The position numbers were made by a program, and so were the translations under genes. DNA of 12,642 nucleotides, taken from CAZNKU01 sp045654805 (GTDB taxonomy: Bacteria; Bacillota; Clostridia; Monoglobales; Firm-18). Below the pieces are notes generated by a model, which saw nothing but the letters and a program-made list of their open reading frames with translations, had not been told where the DNA came from and searched no databases. The stretch covers positions 1 through 12,642 of the forward strand of contig JAZOOD010000006.1 of assembly GCA_045654805.1 (NCBI GenBank), in the 5' to 3' direction. Shown here piece after piece: positions 7,301-12,642 of this stretch. Numbering within the stretch: the first letter of the stretch is position 1; each line of letters starts with the position of its first letter.

Positions 7301-7807
7301 AAATTGCTTGAAGAAGCTGTTGCAGACGTAAGAGGAATAGAACTTGAGGAACGTTCTGAAACTGCGGTGTCTTTAAATCTTAGTGCATTTATTCCTAAGG
7401 ATTATATAAAGGGAGAAAATTACAGAATAGAGATGTATAAAAAAATCTCTATGATTTATTCTCAGGAGGATGCGTATGACGTCTATGGTGAAATAGAGGA
7501 CAGATACGGAGCGGTTCCTGAAAGTGTCGAAAGTCTTATTGAAATATCCCTGATACGTGCAATTGCTTCGGAGTGCGGAATTTCTGAAATAAAGCAAAAA
7601 GAAAGAAACGTTGTGCTCGTTTTCGATTCGGAGAAAAAGCTGGACATTTCTGTTGTGGCAAAGCTTATTGAAGTGCATAAGGATTTGATTCTTTTTTCAC
7701 CTACAAGCAATCCGTATATCACAATACGCTGTAATGGAAAAGATTTGATAAAAAATATTAAGATTGTGTTACATTCTTTTAAAACATTGAAACTAAATGA
7801 AAAATAG
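4331..7807 (+). CDS. mfd: Transcription-repair coupling factor Mfd
   Basis: Mfd is a DNA translocase that pushes stalled RNA polymerase off DNA lesions and recruits UvrA. The 1158-residue product is close to the usual 1150-1180. Residues 1-340 are the UvrB-like N-terminal module, which lacks a Walker motif. The CarD-like RNA polymerase interaction domain starts near 490 (NVGDYVVHQSHGIGIF). The RecG-like motor has Walker A GDVGYGKT at 642-649, Walker B DEEQ at 743-746, SATPIPRT at 769-776, TGLD from 887 and QLRGRVGR at 912-919. The C-terminal TRCF domain includes the segment around SVGYDMYCKLLEEAV and acts to autoinhibit. ATG at 4331 has GGAG (4319-4322) eight bases upstream. It stands alone after an intergenic region holding DnaA boxes, and a promoter for the next gene is embedded in its last codons. 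A run of seven G at 6795-6801 encodes part of S-R-G-G-Q and is the only such tract noticed. Confidence 0.98.
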   Translation: MLNKGFEKLLYKSEEFVEIVKAIEDKINTINISGVSEAVASHFAFSVAQKTNSSAIIVTADGITARRLYEDMQFMNKECMLFLDKELIFYDIETAGNEVVSKRLQVLEYMLHNDNFMIITTVSALLSVTADVNLYKEQMIVFNEGEDIDDYLEEKFNVLGYKREEVVEGQGQYCIRGGIIDFYPFNSDLPYRVELFDTEVDTVRTFDPVSQRTVERVNNVEVIPASEYILTTEKKKFIIGKLNQLAEKSIDKTYINRDIETFENSGVFPSIDKYIPVIYDDKLPTIMDYANKNTKYFLFEPMLISKAAEAMHTRIDETIISFIEKGKIPGIDGKWVFDYNDAINRLEKKSIIGMYDILTSCPDYNPMQNFKLTSKEQISFHGKTEFFYDCVSRYKKAGFSVIILAGTDVKAYNLTDSLNDINIPSVYIEDIKNAPKAKEIIITKGELNSGFEYPLIKTAVISDKEIFGTVKKVRRKKVNSNQERIKSFTDLNVGDYVVHQSHGIGIFSGIKTMTVEGATSDYLQIKFDKDDNLYVPANQLDVLFKYVGKEGINLKLNKLGGTQWAQTKLKVKKNCAEMAEQLINLYAGRQKIRGIEFSPQGDMHTSFDATFPYEETDDQLEALNDVYKDMENSVPMDRLLCGDVGYGKTEIALRAAFKAAFDGYQVAYLVPTTILANQHFNTFSERMADFGIKVGLLSRFRSKKQQEETVKKVNRGEIDVLIGTHRIIQKDIQFKKLGLLIIDEEQRFGVAHKEKLKELKTNVDVLTLSATPIPRTLHMSMVGIRDMSVLENPPKDRYPVSTYVMEYNTDIIKEAIMREISRGGQVYYLHNRTDNIESTAQKIASFSPHIRVAYAHGKMSERELEKIMQQVIDKEIDVLVCTTIIETGLDIANANTIIVEDADKMGLSQLYQLRGRVGRSNRLAYAYLFYKPDKVLSEVANKRLRAIKDFTEFGSGFKIALRDLEIRGAGNLIGAQQHGFMDSVGYDMYCKLLEEAVADVRGIELEERSETAVSLNLSAFIPKDYIKGENYRIEMYKKISMIYSQEDAYDVYGEIEDRYGAVPESVESLIEISLIRAIASECGISEIKQKERNVVLVFDSEKKLDISVVAKLIEVHKDLILFSPTSNPYITIRCNGKDLIKNIKIVLHSFKTLKLNEK

Positions 7808-7815
7808 GATATAAT
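7787..7815 (+). promoter_or_regulatory. Sigma-A-type promoter for the prsA-like gene, inside the mfd 3' end
   Basis: TTGAAA at 7787-7792 and TATAAT at 7810-7815 are separated by exactly 17 bases, matching 11 of 12 consensus positions. The -35 lies in mfd coding sequence and the -10 just after its stop. Transcription would start near 7822, so a GTG at 7820 cannot be the start of the next gene on this transcript. This supports the ATG at 7859. Confidence 0.8.
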
Positions 7816-7858
7816 AGTTGTGAAATCATGTGCATTATGTTATTCGGAGGTGTTATAT

Positions 7859-8824
7859 ATGCTAAAGAAGATATTTGCTATAAGTATATGCTTTGTAATG
7901 CTGTTGTCTTTCACAGCATGTAAAAGCAACTCTGTTGCAACAATAGATGATGAAAAAATTGATTCGGCTTATTTTCAATACTATTTCACTGAATTGAAAA
8001 GCAGTATGCAGCAACAATATGGTGAAAATACCTGGCAGGATGCTACACTTGACGGAAAGCCCGCTTTAGATTATGTCAGAGAACGTGCACTTCAGGCTGT
8101 AATTGATGATAAATTGATTATGATGAAGGTTGCTGAAGATGGTATTAAACTTACGGATAAGGATAAGGAAGGAATAGCTTCTGTTAAGAAACAATGGATA
8201 GATAACTATGGTAGTCAAAGTGCGTTTGAGGATGCTATTGAGGAATTGTATGGCATATCTGAATCACATTTTGATTATATGCTGGAGGCTGTGTATTACC
8301 GCAATCACATTATAGAAAAGTATGTTACCGACGAGGATAGTCAAAATTTTTATAATGAAAATATTGTGAAAGTAAAGCATATTTTAATTCCTACTGTTGA
8401 GCTTGGCAATAATATTCCACTGACTGCCGAAAAATTGAAGTTGGCTGAAGAAAAGCTGGAACTTGTTCTTTCTAAAATTGAAAATGGAGTAGATTTTGAT
8501 ACATTGGTTGCTGAATATACTGAAGATCAGGATACTTTTTACTATGTAGGAGAAGGATATTCATTAAATGTTGACGGTAGTCTTGGTTCGGGTATGGTAT
8601 CGGAGTTTGAAACAGCAGCGTTTGCTCTTGGGACTAATGAAATCAGTGGTGTTGTTGAGTCTCCTTTTGGATATCATATAATAAAGAGATACGAAAATGA
8701 TGAAGCTATGTTTAATATAGCAGATGAAACATTGTCTTCTATTTTGTTTTCAGATGTTATTCAGAAATGGAAAGAACAAAGGGAGATTGTTATTAACGAA
8801 AGTATTTACAATAGTTATAAATAG
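7859..8824 (+). CDS. PrsA-like lipoprotein, parvulin-type peptidyl-prolyl isomerase
   Basis: This is probably a membrane-anchored extracytoplasmic foldase that helps exported proteins fold outside the cell membrane. The 321-residue product starts with KK and a hydrophobic stretch ending in SFTAC, a lipoprotein signal with Cys21 as the lipidated residue (Phe at -3 is a tolerated variant). Residues 30-165 are a helical chaperone-like SurA_N/PrsA-type region. The parvulin (rotamase) domain covers about 171-279, with KVKHILIP at 171-178, NGVDFDTLVAEYTED from 209, DGSLGSGMVSEFETAAFAL from 239 and ESPFGYHIIKRYE from 267. The ATG at 7859 is preceded by GGAGG (7846-7850) at eight bases; a longer in-frame GTG form from 7820 lacks this and starts before the predicted transcript. 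It has its own promoter in mfd and lies 48 bases ahead of the FHA-SEDS-PBP genes. PrsA helps fold penicillin-binding proteins in Bacillus, so a functional link is plausible. Confidence 0.88.
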   Translation: MLKKIFAISICFVMLLSFTACKSNSVATIDDEKIDSAYFQYYFTELKSSMQQQYGENTWQDATLDGKPALDYVRERALQAVIDDKLIMMKVAEDGIKLTDKDKEGIASVKKQWIDNYGSQSAFEDAIEELYGISESHFDYMLEAVYYRNHIIEKYVTDEDSQNFYNENIVKVKHILIPTVELGNNIPLTAEKLKLAEEKLELVLSKIENGVDFDTLVAEYTEDQDTFYYVGEGYSLNVDGSLGSGMVSEFETAAFALGTNEISGVVESPFGYHIIKRYENDEAMFNIADETLSSILFSDVIQKWKEQREIVINESIYNSYK

Positions 8825-8830
8825 TATATC

Positions 8831-8852
8831 GAGCCCGTGTGTATACGGGCTC
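8831..8852. other. Intercistronic hairpin without a T tract
   Basis: GAGCCCGT (8831-8838) and ACGGGCTC (8845-8852) form a perfect 8-base, GC-rich stem with the 6-base loop GTGTAT. What follows is TTGACATTTGG, without a run of T, so it is not a normal intrinsic terminator. It sits ten bases upstream of the ribosome binding site of the FHA gene. It may protect the mRNA end, reduce readthrough or tune translation. Confidence 0.65.
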
Positions 8853-8872
8853 TTGACATTTGGAGGTCGGGT

Positions 8873-9325
8873 ATGCAGGACATATTACTTATACTTGCTT
8901 CGCTAATGAAGTATATTTTTATTACAATCATATACATATTCATTTTTGCCATTATTCGGATGATTTATCTTGACATAAGAAATATGAATGTCCGTAAAAA
9001 CCGTATGGCACCTAAAAATTGTGCATATCTTGAGCTTTTAAATGATATGGATACACTTTATTTTGAAGTTAAACAATTTTATCCTATGACAAACGAGCTT
9101 ATTATCATTGGCAGAAGTAATGATTGTACAATTCACATAGATGATTTTTATCTTTCCGGTCATCACGTAAAACTTTGGTACGAAGATGAGGAATGGCACA
9201 TCGCCGATATGGGAAGCACAAATGGCACCTATATAAATGGTAAAAAAATGAAAAAATCAGAGTTGATTTTGGACAACGGTGACAGAATAAGAATCGGACA
9301 GATGGAATTTATGGTGGTGTTATAA
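8873..9325 (+). CDS. Membrane-anchored FHA (forkhead-associated) domain protein
   Basis: FHA domains bind phosphothreonine peptides. The 150-residue product has one N-terminal membrane segment (about 4-33), a short basic linker (35-48) and a cytoplasmic FHA domain (about 72-150). The key FHA positions are present: G-R-S at 80-82, S95 and H98 in LSGHHVKL, and S-T-N-G-T at 115-119 with N117. The core ends with NGDRIRIGQMEFMVV. ATG at 8873 is chosen because GGAGG at 8862-8866 is six bases upstream; an in-frame GTG at 8837 would start within the hairpin and has no such site. The stop overlaps the start of the rodA-like gene by one base. The order FHA - RodA - PBP resembles fhaB-rodA-pbpA of Actinobacteria, but no Ser/Thr kinase or phosphatase gene is in the window. 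The likely role is to link phosphorylation to peptidoglycan synthesis; this is inference. Confidence 0.88.
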   Translation: MQDILLILASLMKYIFITIIYIFIFAIIRMIYLDIRNMNVRKNRMAPKNCAYLELLNDMDTLYFEVKQFYPMTNELIIIGRSNDCTIHIDDFYLSGHHVKLWYEDEEWHIADMGSTNGTYINGKKMKKSELILDNGDRIRIGQMEFMVVL

Positions 9326-10539
9326 TGAAAATATATTCACTCAAAAATCCTGTTTTTTTGCTCTTTATAATTAACATAATTGCTTTTTGGCTTTTGCATA
9401 GATATGTAAACTCTGAGGATTATACAATATTGTATACGGGTTGTACTTTGTTGGCACTTTCCATTATAACCTATGGGTCCATTTATTTCGGCAGAATGGG
9501 TGATACCTATTTGTTTCTTATTGTCTATCTTCTTGTTACATTGGGCGTTGTTATGATATGCAGAATAGATTATGATAAGGGTTTGAAGCAGGTCCTTTGG
9601 TATATGATATCGCTTGTTGCTTTTTATGTTACTTTTTTTTGCTACAAGCATATGAAATTTTTGTCTAAACTTAAATGGATATATTATTTTGTAGGTATAG
9701 CATTGTTTATTTTTACACTTGTTTTCGGTACGACAATTAACGGTGCAAGGAATTGGATAACAATAGGTAGATTTAATATTCAGCCTTCGGAAATAATTAA
9801 ATTGTTTTTTGTTTTCTTTCTGGCGTGCTATTATCCTTTTAAAGAGGGGAAACTATGGGGAAGAATAAAAGAAAGATTTGTAATAATGTTTTGTACCTAT
9901 ACGTACCTTGGATTTTTAATTCTTCAAAGAGAATGGGGAATTATGCTTTTGTTTTTTATTACTTATATTATAATGGAGTACGTATTTGAGGGTGATTTTA
10001 AGATATTGATTGGTAATATTCTTCTGGCATGCCTTGGATGTTATATGGGCTATCTTGTTATGAATCATATTCAAGTACGCGTTCATACATGGCTTGACCC
10101 TTGGGAAAATGTTACCGGTAGCGGATACCAGATATCCCAATCATTGTTTGCAATAGCTTCAGGTGGTTTTTTTGGAACAGGAATCGGACAAGGCAGACCC
10201 GGCTATATACCTGAAGTTCATTCGGATTTTATTTTCTCTGCAATATGTGAGGAATTAGGGTTGTTCGGCGGTTTTGCAATAATTCTTTTGTTTTTTATTT
10301 TTACATACAGAGGTATTAAAATAGCACTCAAGTTACCTGATGGATTTGATAAATGTGTGGCAACAGGAATTACAGTTATGTTTGGTATTCAAACCTTTAT
10401 AATTATAGGTGGTGTAATTAAGATGATTCCTCTTACGGGAATTACTCTACCTTTCATAAGCTATGGCGGAAGCTCGTTGCTTTCCAGCTTTATATCTCTG
10501 GGAATATTACAGGCAATTTCATCAAAGGAGAGTAGATAA
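9325..10539 (+). CDS. SEDS peptidoglycan glycosyltransferase, RodA/FtsW/SpoVE family
   Basis: SEDS proteins polymerise lipid II into glycan strands on the outer face of the membrane, working with a class B PBP. The 404-residue product is highly hydrophobic with about ten membrane segments. The family blocks are present: NGARNWITIGRFNIQPSE at 139-156, the large extracellular loop with W-L-D-P-W at 256-260 and SGYQISQSLFAIASGGFFG from 266, VHSDFIF at 298-304 and PLTGITLPFISYGGSS at 369-384. In VHSDFIF, D301 matches the essential Asp of RodA. The usual acidic D-L-G motif in the middle of the protein reads Q-R-E-W-G at 201-205, a deviation. Start and stop each overlap the neighbours by one base, so it is translated together with the FHA protein and the PBP. 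The cassette and the linked PbpA-like PBP favour RodA, but FtsW or SpoVE cannot be excluded by reading, so no symbol is given. Confidence 0.93.
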   Translation: MKIYSLKNPVFLLFIINIIAFWLLHRYVNSEDYTILYTGCTLLALSIITYGSIYFGRMGDTYLFLIVYLLVTLGVVMICRIDYDKGLKQVLWYMISLVAFYVTFFCYKHMKFLSKLKWIYYFVGIALFIFTLVFGTTINGARNWITIGRFNIQPSEIIKLFFVFFLACYYPFKEGKLWGRIKERFVIMFCTYTYLGFLILQREWGIMLLFFITYIIMEYVFEGDFKILIGNILLACLGCYMGYLVMNHIQVRVHTWLDPWENVTGSGYQISQSLFAIASGGFFGTGIGQGRPGYIPEVHSDFIFSAICEELGLFGGFAIILLFFIFTYRGIKIALKLPDGFDKCVATGITVMFGIQTFIIIGGVIKMIPLTGITLPFISYGGSSLLSSFISLGILQAISSKESR

Positions 10540-11924
10540 TGGTTAATAACAAAATTATAAAGATTTTAATATTGCTTTCCGTTATGTTTTTATCTCTTAT
10601 TGGTTACCTTACATATATAGAGATTTTTCAGAAGGATGAGCTTGTTTCCAACCCGTATAACCAAAGACAATGGGATAGTGAAATGGGGACTCAACGCGGA
10701 AACATATTGGACAGTAAGGGTGTTATTCTTGCCGAAACAAGAGATACAGTACGTGTATATCCATATAAAGGTATGTATTCTCATATTATAGGATATAATT
10801 CCAGAACGTACGGGCGTATTAATCTTGAAAGTACATATAACGATGAATTGCTTGGAAGAAACAAATTCAGTAATTTGATTGGAAATATAGGTAATGAATA
10901 TGGTTATGATATTATGCTTACTATCGACCATTCTATTCAGAACTATGCGTATCAGGCACTGGGAAATAAAAATGGAAGTGTCGTTGCAATTAATCCTAAG
11001 ACAGGTGAAATTATTGCAATGGTAAGTAAGCCGGACTTTGACCCTAATGATGAAAAACTAATAGAAAAATGGAATGTTTTGGTTGATGATTCCAATTCAC
11101 CATTTTTGGCTCGTGCTACTTCGGGCTTGTATGCACCGGGATCTACATTTAAGCTTATTACTGCACTCCTTGCTGTTGAAAATAACCTTGGAGATATGAC
11201 TTTTGAAGATGAGGGTATTGTAGAAATAGGGGGGAATACATTTGAGAATCAAAAGTCGAAAGCTTATGGTACAATTGGTCTTTCAAGAGGTTTTGCTGTC
11301 TCTAGCAATGTAGTTTTTTGTACTTTAGGAGCAAAAATAGGCGGATCTAAAATGTTGGAAATAGCTGAAAGATTTGGGTTTAACAGGGGATTTGATTTTG
11401 ATATACAATATCAGTTAAGCTCCTTTCCCTTGGATATATCTGATGATGCAAAAGAAGCTGCTCTCGCAATAGGACAAGGGGATATTCTTGTGACACCGCT
11501 TCAAATGGCTATGGTAACTTGTGGTATTGCAAATGGCGGAGTTGTTATGAAACCATATATTGTAAACAGTATACTTAATATTGAAGGTGACGTTATTAGG
11601 GAAACAAAGCCCTCAAGGCTATATAATGTTTCTAAGCCGGAATATACTGATATAATAGTAGAAATGATGGTAGATACTGTTGATAGCGGTACAGGAACAA
11701 ATGCCGCCATATGGGGAGTGGATGTTGCGGGAAAAACCGGCACTGCTGAAAATGAAAAGACAGTATTGTCCGATGAGGATGAGCATACGTGGTTTGTTGG
11801 CTTTGCACCTGCATATGACCCTGAAATCGCTGTTGTAGTTATGATGGAATACAGTGGAGGAACAGGCGGAGGCAATTGCGCACCTATTGCAAGAAATATT
11901 ATACAAAAATATTTAAATAAATAG
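10539..11924 (+). CDS. Class B penicillin-binding protein (transpeptidase), PbpA/PBP2-like
   Basis: This is a D,D-transpeptidase that crosslinks peptidoglycan and is the probable partner of the preceding SEDS enzyme. The 461-residue product has a short cytoplasmic start, one membrane anchor (about 7-28) and a small PBP dimerisation/pedestal region with RGNILDSKGVILAET at 53-67. The transpeptidase domain runs from about 146 to the end. All three active-site motifs are intact: S-T-F-K at 202-205 (catalytic S202), S-S-N at 255-257 and K-T-G at 399-401. The short pedestal resembles actinobacterial PbpA more than the longer E. coli PBP2. The ATG overlaps the preceding stop by one base, with AAAGGAG (10524-10530) eight bases upstream. 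No terminator follows: the -35 of the rplU promoter begins on the next base, so readthrough into the ribosomal protein operon is likely. Confidence 0.94.
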   Translation: MVNNKIIKILILLSVMFLSLIGYLTYIEIFQKDELVSNPYNQRQWDSEMGTQRGNILDSKGVILAETRDTVRVYPYKGMYSHIIGYNSRTYGRINLESTYNDELLGRNKFSNLIGNIGNEYGYDIMLTIDHSIQNYAYQALGNKNGSVVAINPKTGEIIAMVSKPDFDPNDEKLIEKWNVLVDDSNSPFLARATSGLYAPGSTFKLITALLAVENNLGDMTFEDEGIVEIGGNTFENQKSKAYGTIGLSRGFAVSSNVVFCTLGAKIGGSKMLEIAERFGFNRGFDFDIQYQLSSFPLDISDDAKEAALAIGQGDILVTPLQMAMVTCGIANGGVVMKPYIVNSILNIEGDVIRETKPSRLYNVSKPEYTDIIVEMMVDTVDSGTGTNAAIWGVDVAGKTGTAENEKTVLSDEDEHTWFVGFAPAYDPEIAVVVMMEYSGGTGGGNCAPIARNIIQKYLNK

Positions 11925-11953
11925 TTGACAAACAGTTTTTTTTATGATATCAT
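11925..11953 (+). promoter_or_regulatory. Strong promoter of the rplU-rpmA operon
   Basis: TTGACA at 11925-11930 is a perfect -35 and begins on the base after the PBP stop codon. Exactly 17 bases later, TATCAT at 11948-11953 matches five of six -10 positions and is preceded by TG at 11945-11946, giving an extended -10 (TGnTATCAT). The spacer contains a run of eight T. Transcription would start near 11960. Confidence 0.85.
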
Positions 11954-11959
11954 AATACG

Positions 11960-12035
11960 GTATCCGCACGAAATTGGTTATTAAATGTCCGTAGGACATA
12001 CCTGTTAGGCGAGTTTTTGATTAAGGAGGTGCGTT
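11960..12035 (+). ncRNA. Structured 5' leader of rplU, candidate L21 leader
   Basis: Between the predicted transcript start and rplU is an untranslated leader of about 75-80 bases. It holds a perfect hairpin, ATGTCC-GTA-GGACAT (11985-11999), then CCTGTTAGGCGAG and a run of five T, and ends in the ribosome binding site AAGGAGGT. Low-GC Gram-positives are known to have a conserved L21 leader RNA at this position, thought to mediate autoregulation by L21. Position and hairpin support the call; I could not score it against the covariance model, and the exact 5' end is inferred. Confidence 0.6.
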
Positions 12036-12038
12036 TTG

Positions 12039-12350
12039 GTGTACGCAGTAATTGAAACAGGCGGTAAGCAGTACAAAGTTTCTGAAGGCGATGTTATCTA
12101 CATTGAAAAGTTAGATGTTGAAGCAGGTGCTGATGTATCGTTTGACAAAGTTTTACTTATCGGCGAAGGCAGCGATGTTAAAGTTGGTGCTCCTGTAGTT
12201 GATGGCGTTTCTGTAGCCGCTAAGGTTATTAAGAACGATAAGGCTAAAAAAGTTGTTGTTTACAAGTACAAACCTAAAAAGGGTTATCACAAGAAACAGG
12301 GACACAGACAGCCTTATACTAAAGTCGAAATTACAAAAATTAATGGTTAA
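12039..12350 (+). CDS. rplU: 50S ribosomal protein L21
   Basis: L21 is a 23S rRNA-binding protein of the large ribosomal subunit. The 103-residue product has the expected length and the family start YAVIETGGKQYKVSEGD, followed by KVLLIGEG, VGAPVVDGVSV, and the basic RNA-binding tail with YKPKKGYHKKQGHRQPYTKVEI. The start is taken as GTG at 12039, since this places Met before Tyr-Ala-Val as in most L21 proteins and puts AAGGAGGT (12023-12030) at eight bases. A TTG directly before it at 12036 would add one residue. It is first gene of an operon with rpmA, transcribed from the strong promoter at 11925-11953 through a structured leader. Codon use is better balanced than in neighbours, with more GGC, GTT and AAG, as expected for high expression. 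Confidence 0.97.
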   Translation: MYAVIETGGKQYKVSEGDVIYIEKLDVEAGADVSFDKVLLIGEGSDVKVGAPVVDGVSVAAKVIKNDKAKKVVVYKYKPKKGYHKKQGHRQPYTKVEITKING

Positions 12351-12390
12351 TTTTTAATTACTTATTCAGAGATTAGCGAGGTGAAAATAA

Positions 12391-12642
12391 ATGGCTCATA
12401 AGAAAGGTGTCGGTAGTACTAAAAACGGCAGAGATTCAGAGTCCAAAAGACTTGGTGTCAAGAGAGCTGACGGTCAGCCTGTATTGGCAGGTAACATCCT
12501 AGTTCGTCAGAGAGGAACAAAAATTCACCCTGGTATAAATGTTGCTAAGGGTAAGGATGATACTTTATTTGCTCTTGTTGACGGTAGAGTTAAGTTCGAA
12601 CGTAAAGGTAAAGATCAGAAACAGGTTAGTGTATATACATTA
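12391..12642 (+). CDS. rpmA: 50S ribosomal protein L27, 3' end cut by the window
   Basis: L27 lies near the peptidyl transferase centre, where its N-terminal tail approaches the tRNA ends. Eighty-four codons are visible, nearly the full protein: MAHKKGVGSTKNGRDSESKR, then LGVKRADGQPVLAGNILVRQ, RGTKIHPGINV and DTLFALVDGRVKFERKG, ending in VSVYTL at the edge. The ATG at 12391 has GAGGTG (12378-12383) seven bases upstream. The codon directly before the ATG is an in-frame TAA, so the protein cannot carry the N-terminal LQFFA-type extension that most Firmicutes L27 precursors have. The product starts as the E. coli protein does. Only 40 bases separate it from rplU, so the protease gene prp (ysxB), which usually stands between them in Firmicutes, is absent here. 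Confidence 0.97.
   Translation, partial: MAHKKGVGSTKNGRDSESKRLGVKRADGQPVLAGNILVRQRGTKIHPGINVAKGKDDTLFALVDGRVKFERKGKDQKQVSVYTL

Noticed and set aside
7820..7858. GTG start for the lipoprotein giving a 13-residue N-terminal extension
   Set aside because: It lacks a ribosome binding site, lies before the predicted transcript start, and would put a polar segment ahead of the lipoprotein signal.
8853..8858. TTGACA after the prsA hairpin as a promoter for the FHA-SEDS-PBP genes
   Set aside because: No acceptable -10 hexamer occurs 16-18 bases downstream; the region there is CAGGAC.
8837..8872. GTG start for the FHA protein at 8837
   Set aside because: It begins inside the hairpin stem, while ATG 8873 has GGAGG at six bases.
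8724..8906. Plus-strand open frame overlapping the prsA end and FHA start
   Set aside because: It is out of frame with two well-supported genes and shows no family features.
11501..11906. Long minus-strand open frames opposite the PBP gene
   Set aside because: They are antisense shadows of a gene with intact catalytic motifs; their translations are low-complexity Ser/Thr/Pro or His/Cys-rich.
1..12642. Mobile elements, CRISPR arrays, tRNA or rRNA genes
   Set aside because: No transposase, integrase, spaced direct repeats or cloverleaf-like sequence was seen; all supported genes are core housekeeping functions.

Overview
The window is a compact stretch of bacterial chromosome with every recognisable gene on the + strand. 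It is AT-rich (by eye roughly one third GC). It has AGGAG-type ribosome binding sites, a lipoprotein PrsA-type foldase, and an FHA - RodA - PBP2 cassette. Together these suggest a low-GC Gram-positive of the class Clostridia. The exact lineage cannot be fixed by reading alone. There is no sign of a prophage, transposon, CRISPR array or tRNA/rRNA gene.

Region 1 (1-4067) is a translation-fidelity operon. It holds the 3' part of prfB (RF2), then prfA (RF1), tsaC (Sua5-type threonylcarbamoyl-AMP synthase), rimI (GNAT acetyltransferase) and tsaD (t6A transferase subunit). The last four are tightly packed: stop and start overlap by 1 base, are 8 bases apart, and overlap by 8 bases. The theme is stop-codon release plus the t6A37 modification of ANN-decoding tRNAs. 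prmC, tsaB and tsaE, which often accompany these genes, are absent.

Region 2 (4068-4330) is the only sizeable gap. It carries two perfect DnaA boxes and one consensus-compatible box in the same orientation, then very AT-rich DNA with an inverted repeat and mfd promoter-like elements. Region 3 (4331-7807) is mfd, the transcription-repair coupling factor.

Region 4 (about 7787-11924) is an envelope-assembly module. A good sigma-A-type promoter inside the end of mfd precedes a PrsA-like lipoprotein peptidyl-prolyl isomerase. After it come a membrane-anchored FHA protein, a RodA/FtsW-family SEDS glycosyltransferase and a class B penicillin-binding protein; these last three are joined by 1-base stop/start overlaps. 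The likely logic is an extracytoplasmic foldase plus a phosphothreonine-sensing adaptor serving a SEDS-bPBP peptidoglycan synthase pair.

Region 5 (11925-12642) is the L21-L27 ribosomal protein operon. It has a strong promoter starting on the base after the PBP stop codon, a structured leader, rplU, and rpmA cut by the window edge. The L27 start lacks the N-terminal extension usual in Firmicutes, and there is no room for the prp (ysxB) protease gene between rplU and rpmA.

Most of the window is core housekeeping. I do not see a clearly new multi-gene system. The signals that best deserve a second look are the DnaA-box cluster upstream of mfd, the FHA-coupled SEDS/PBP module with prsA, and the paired absence of the L27 leader and prp.
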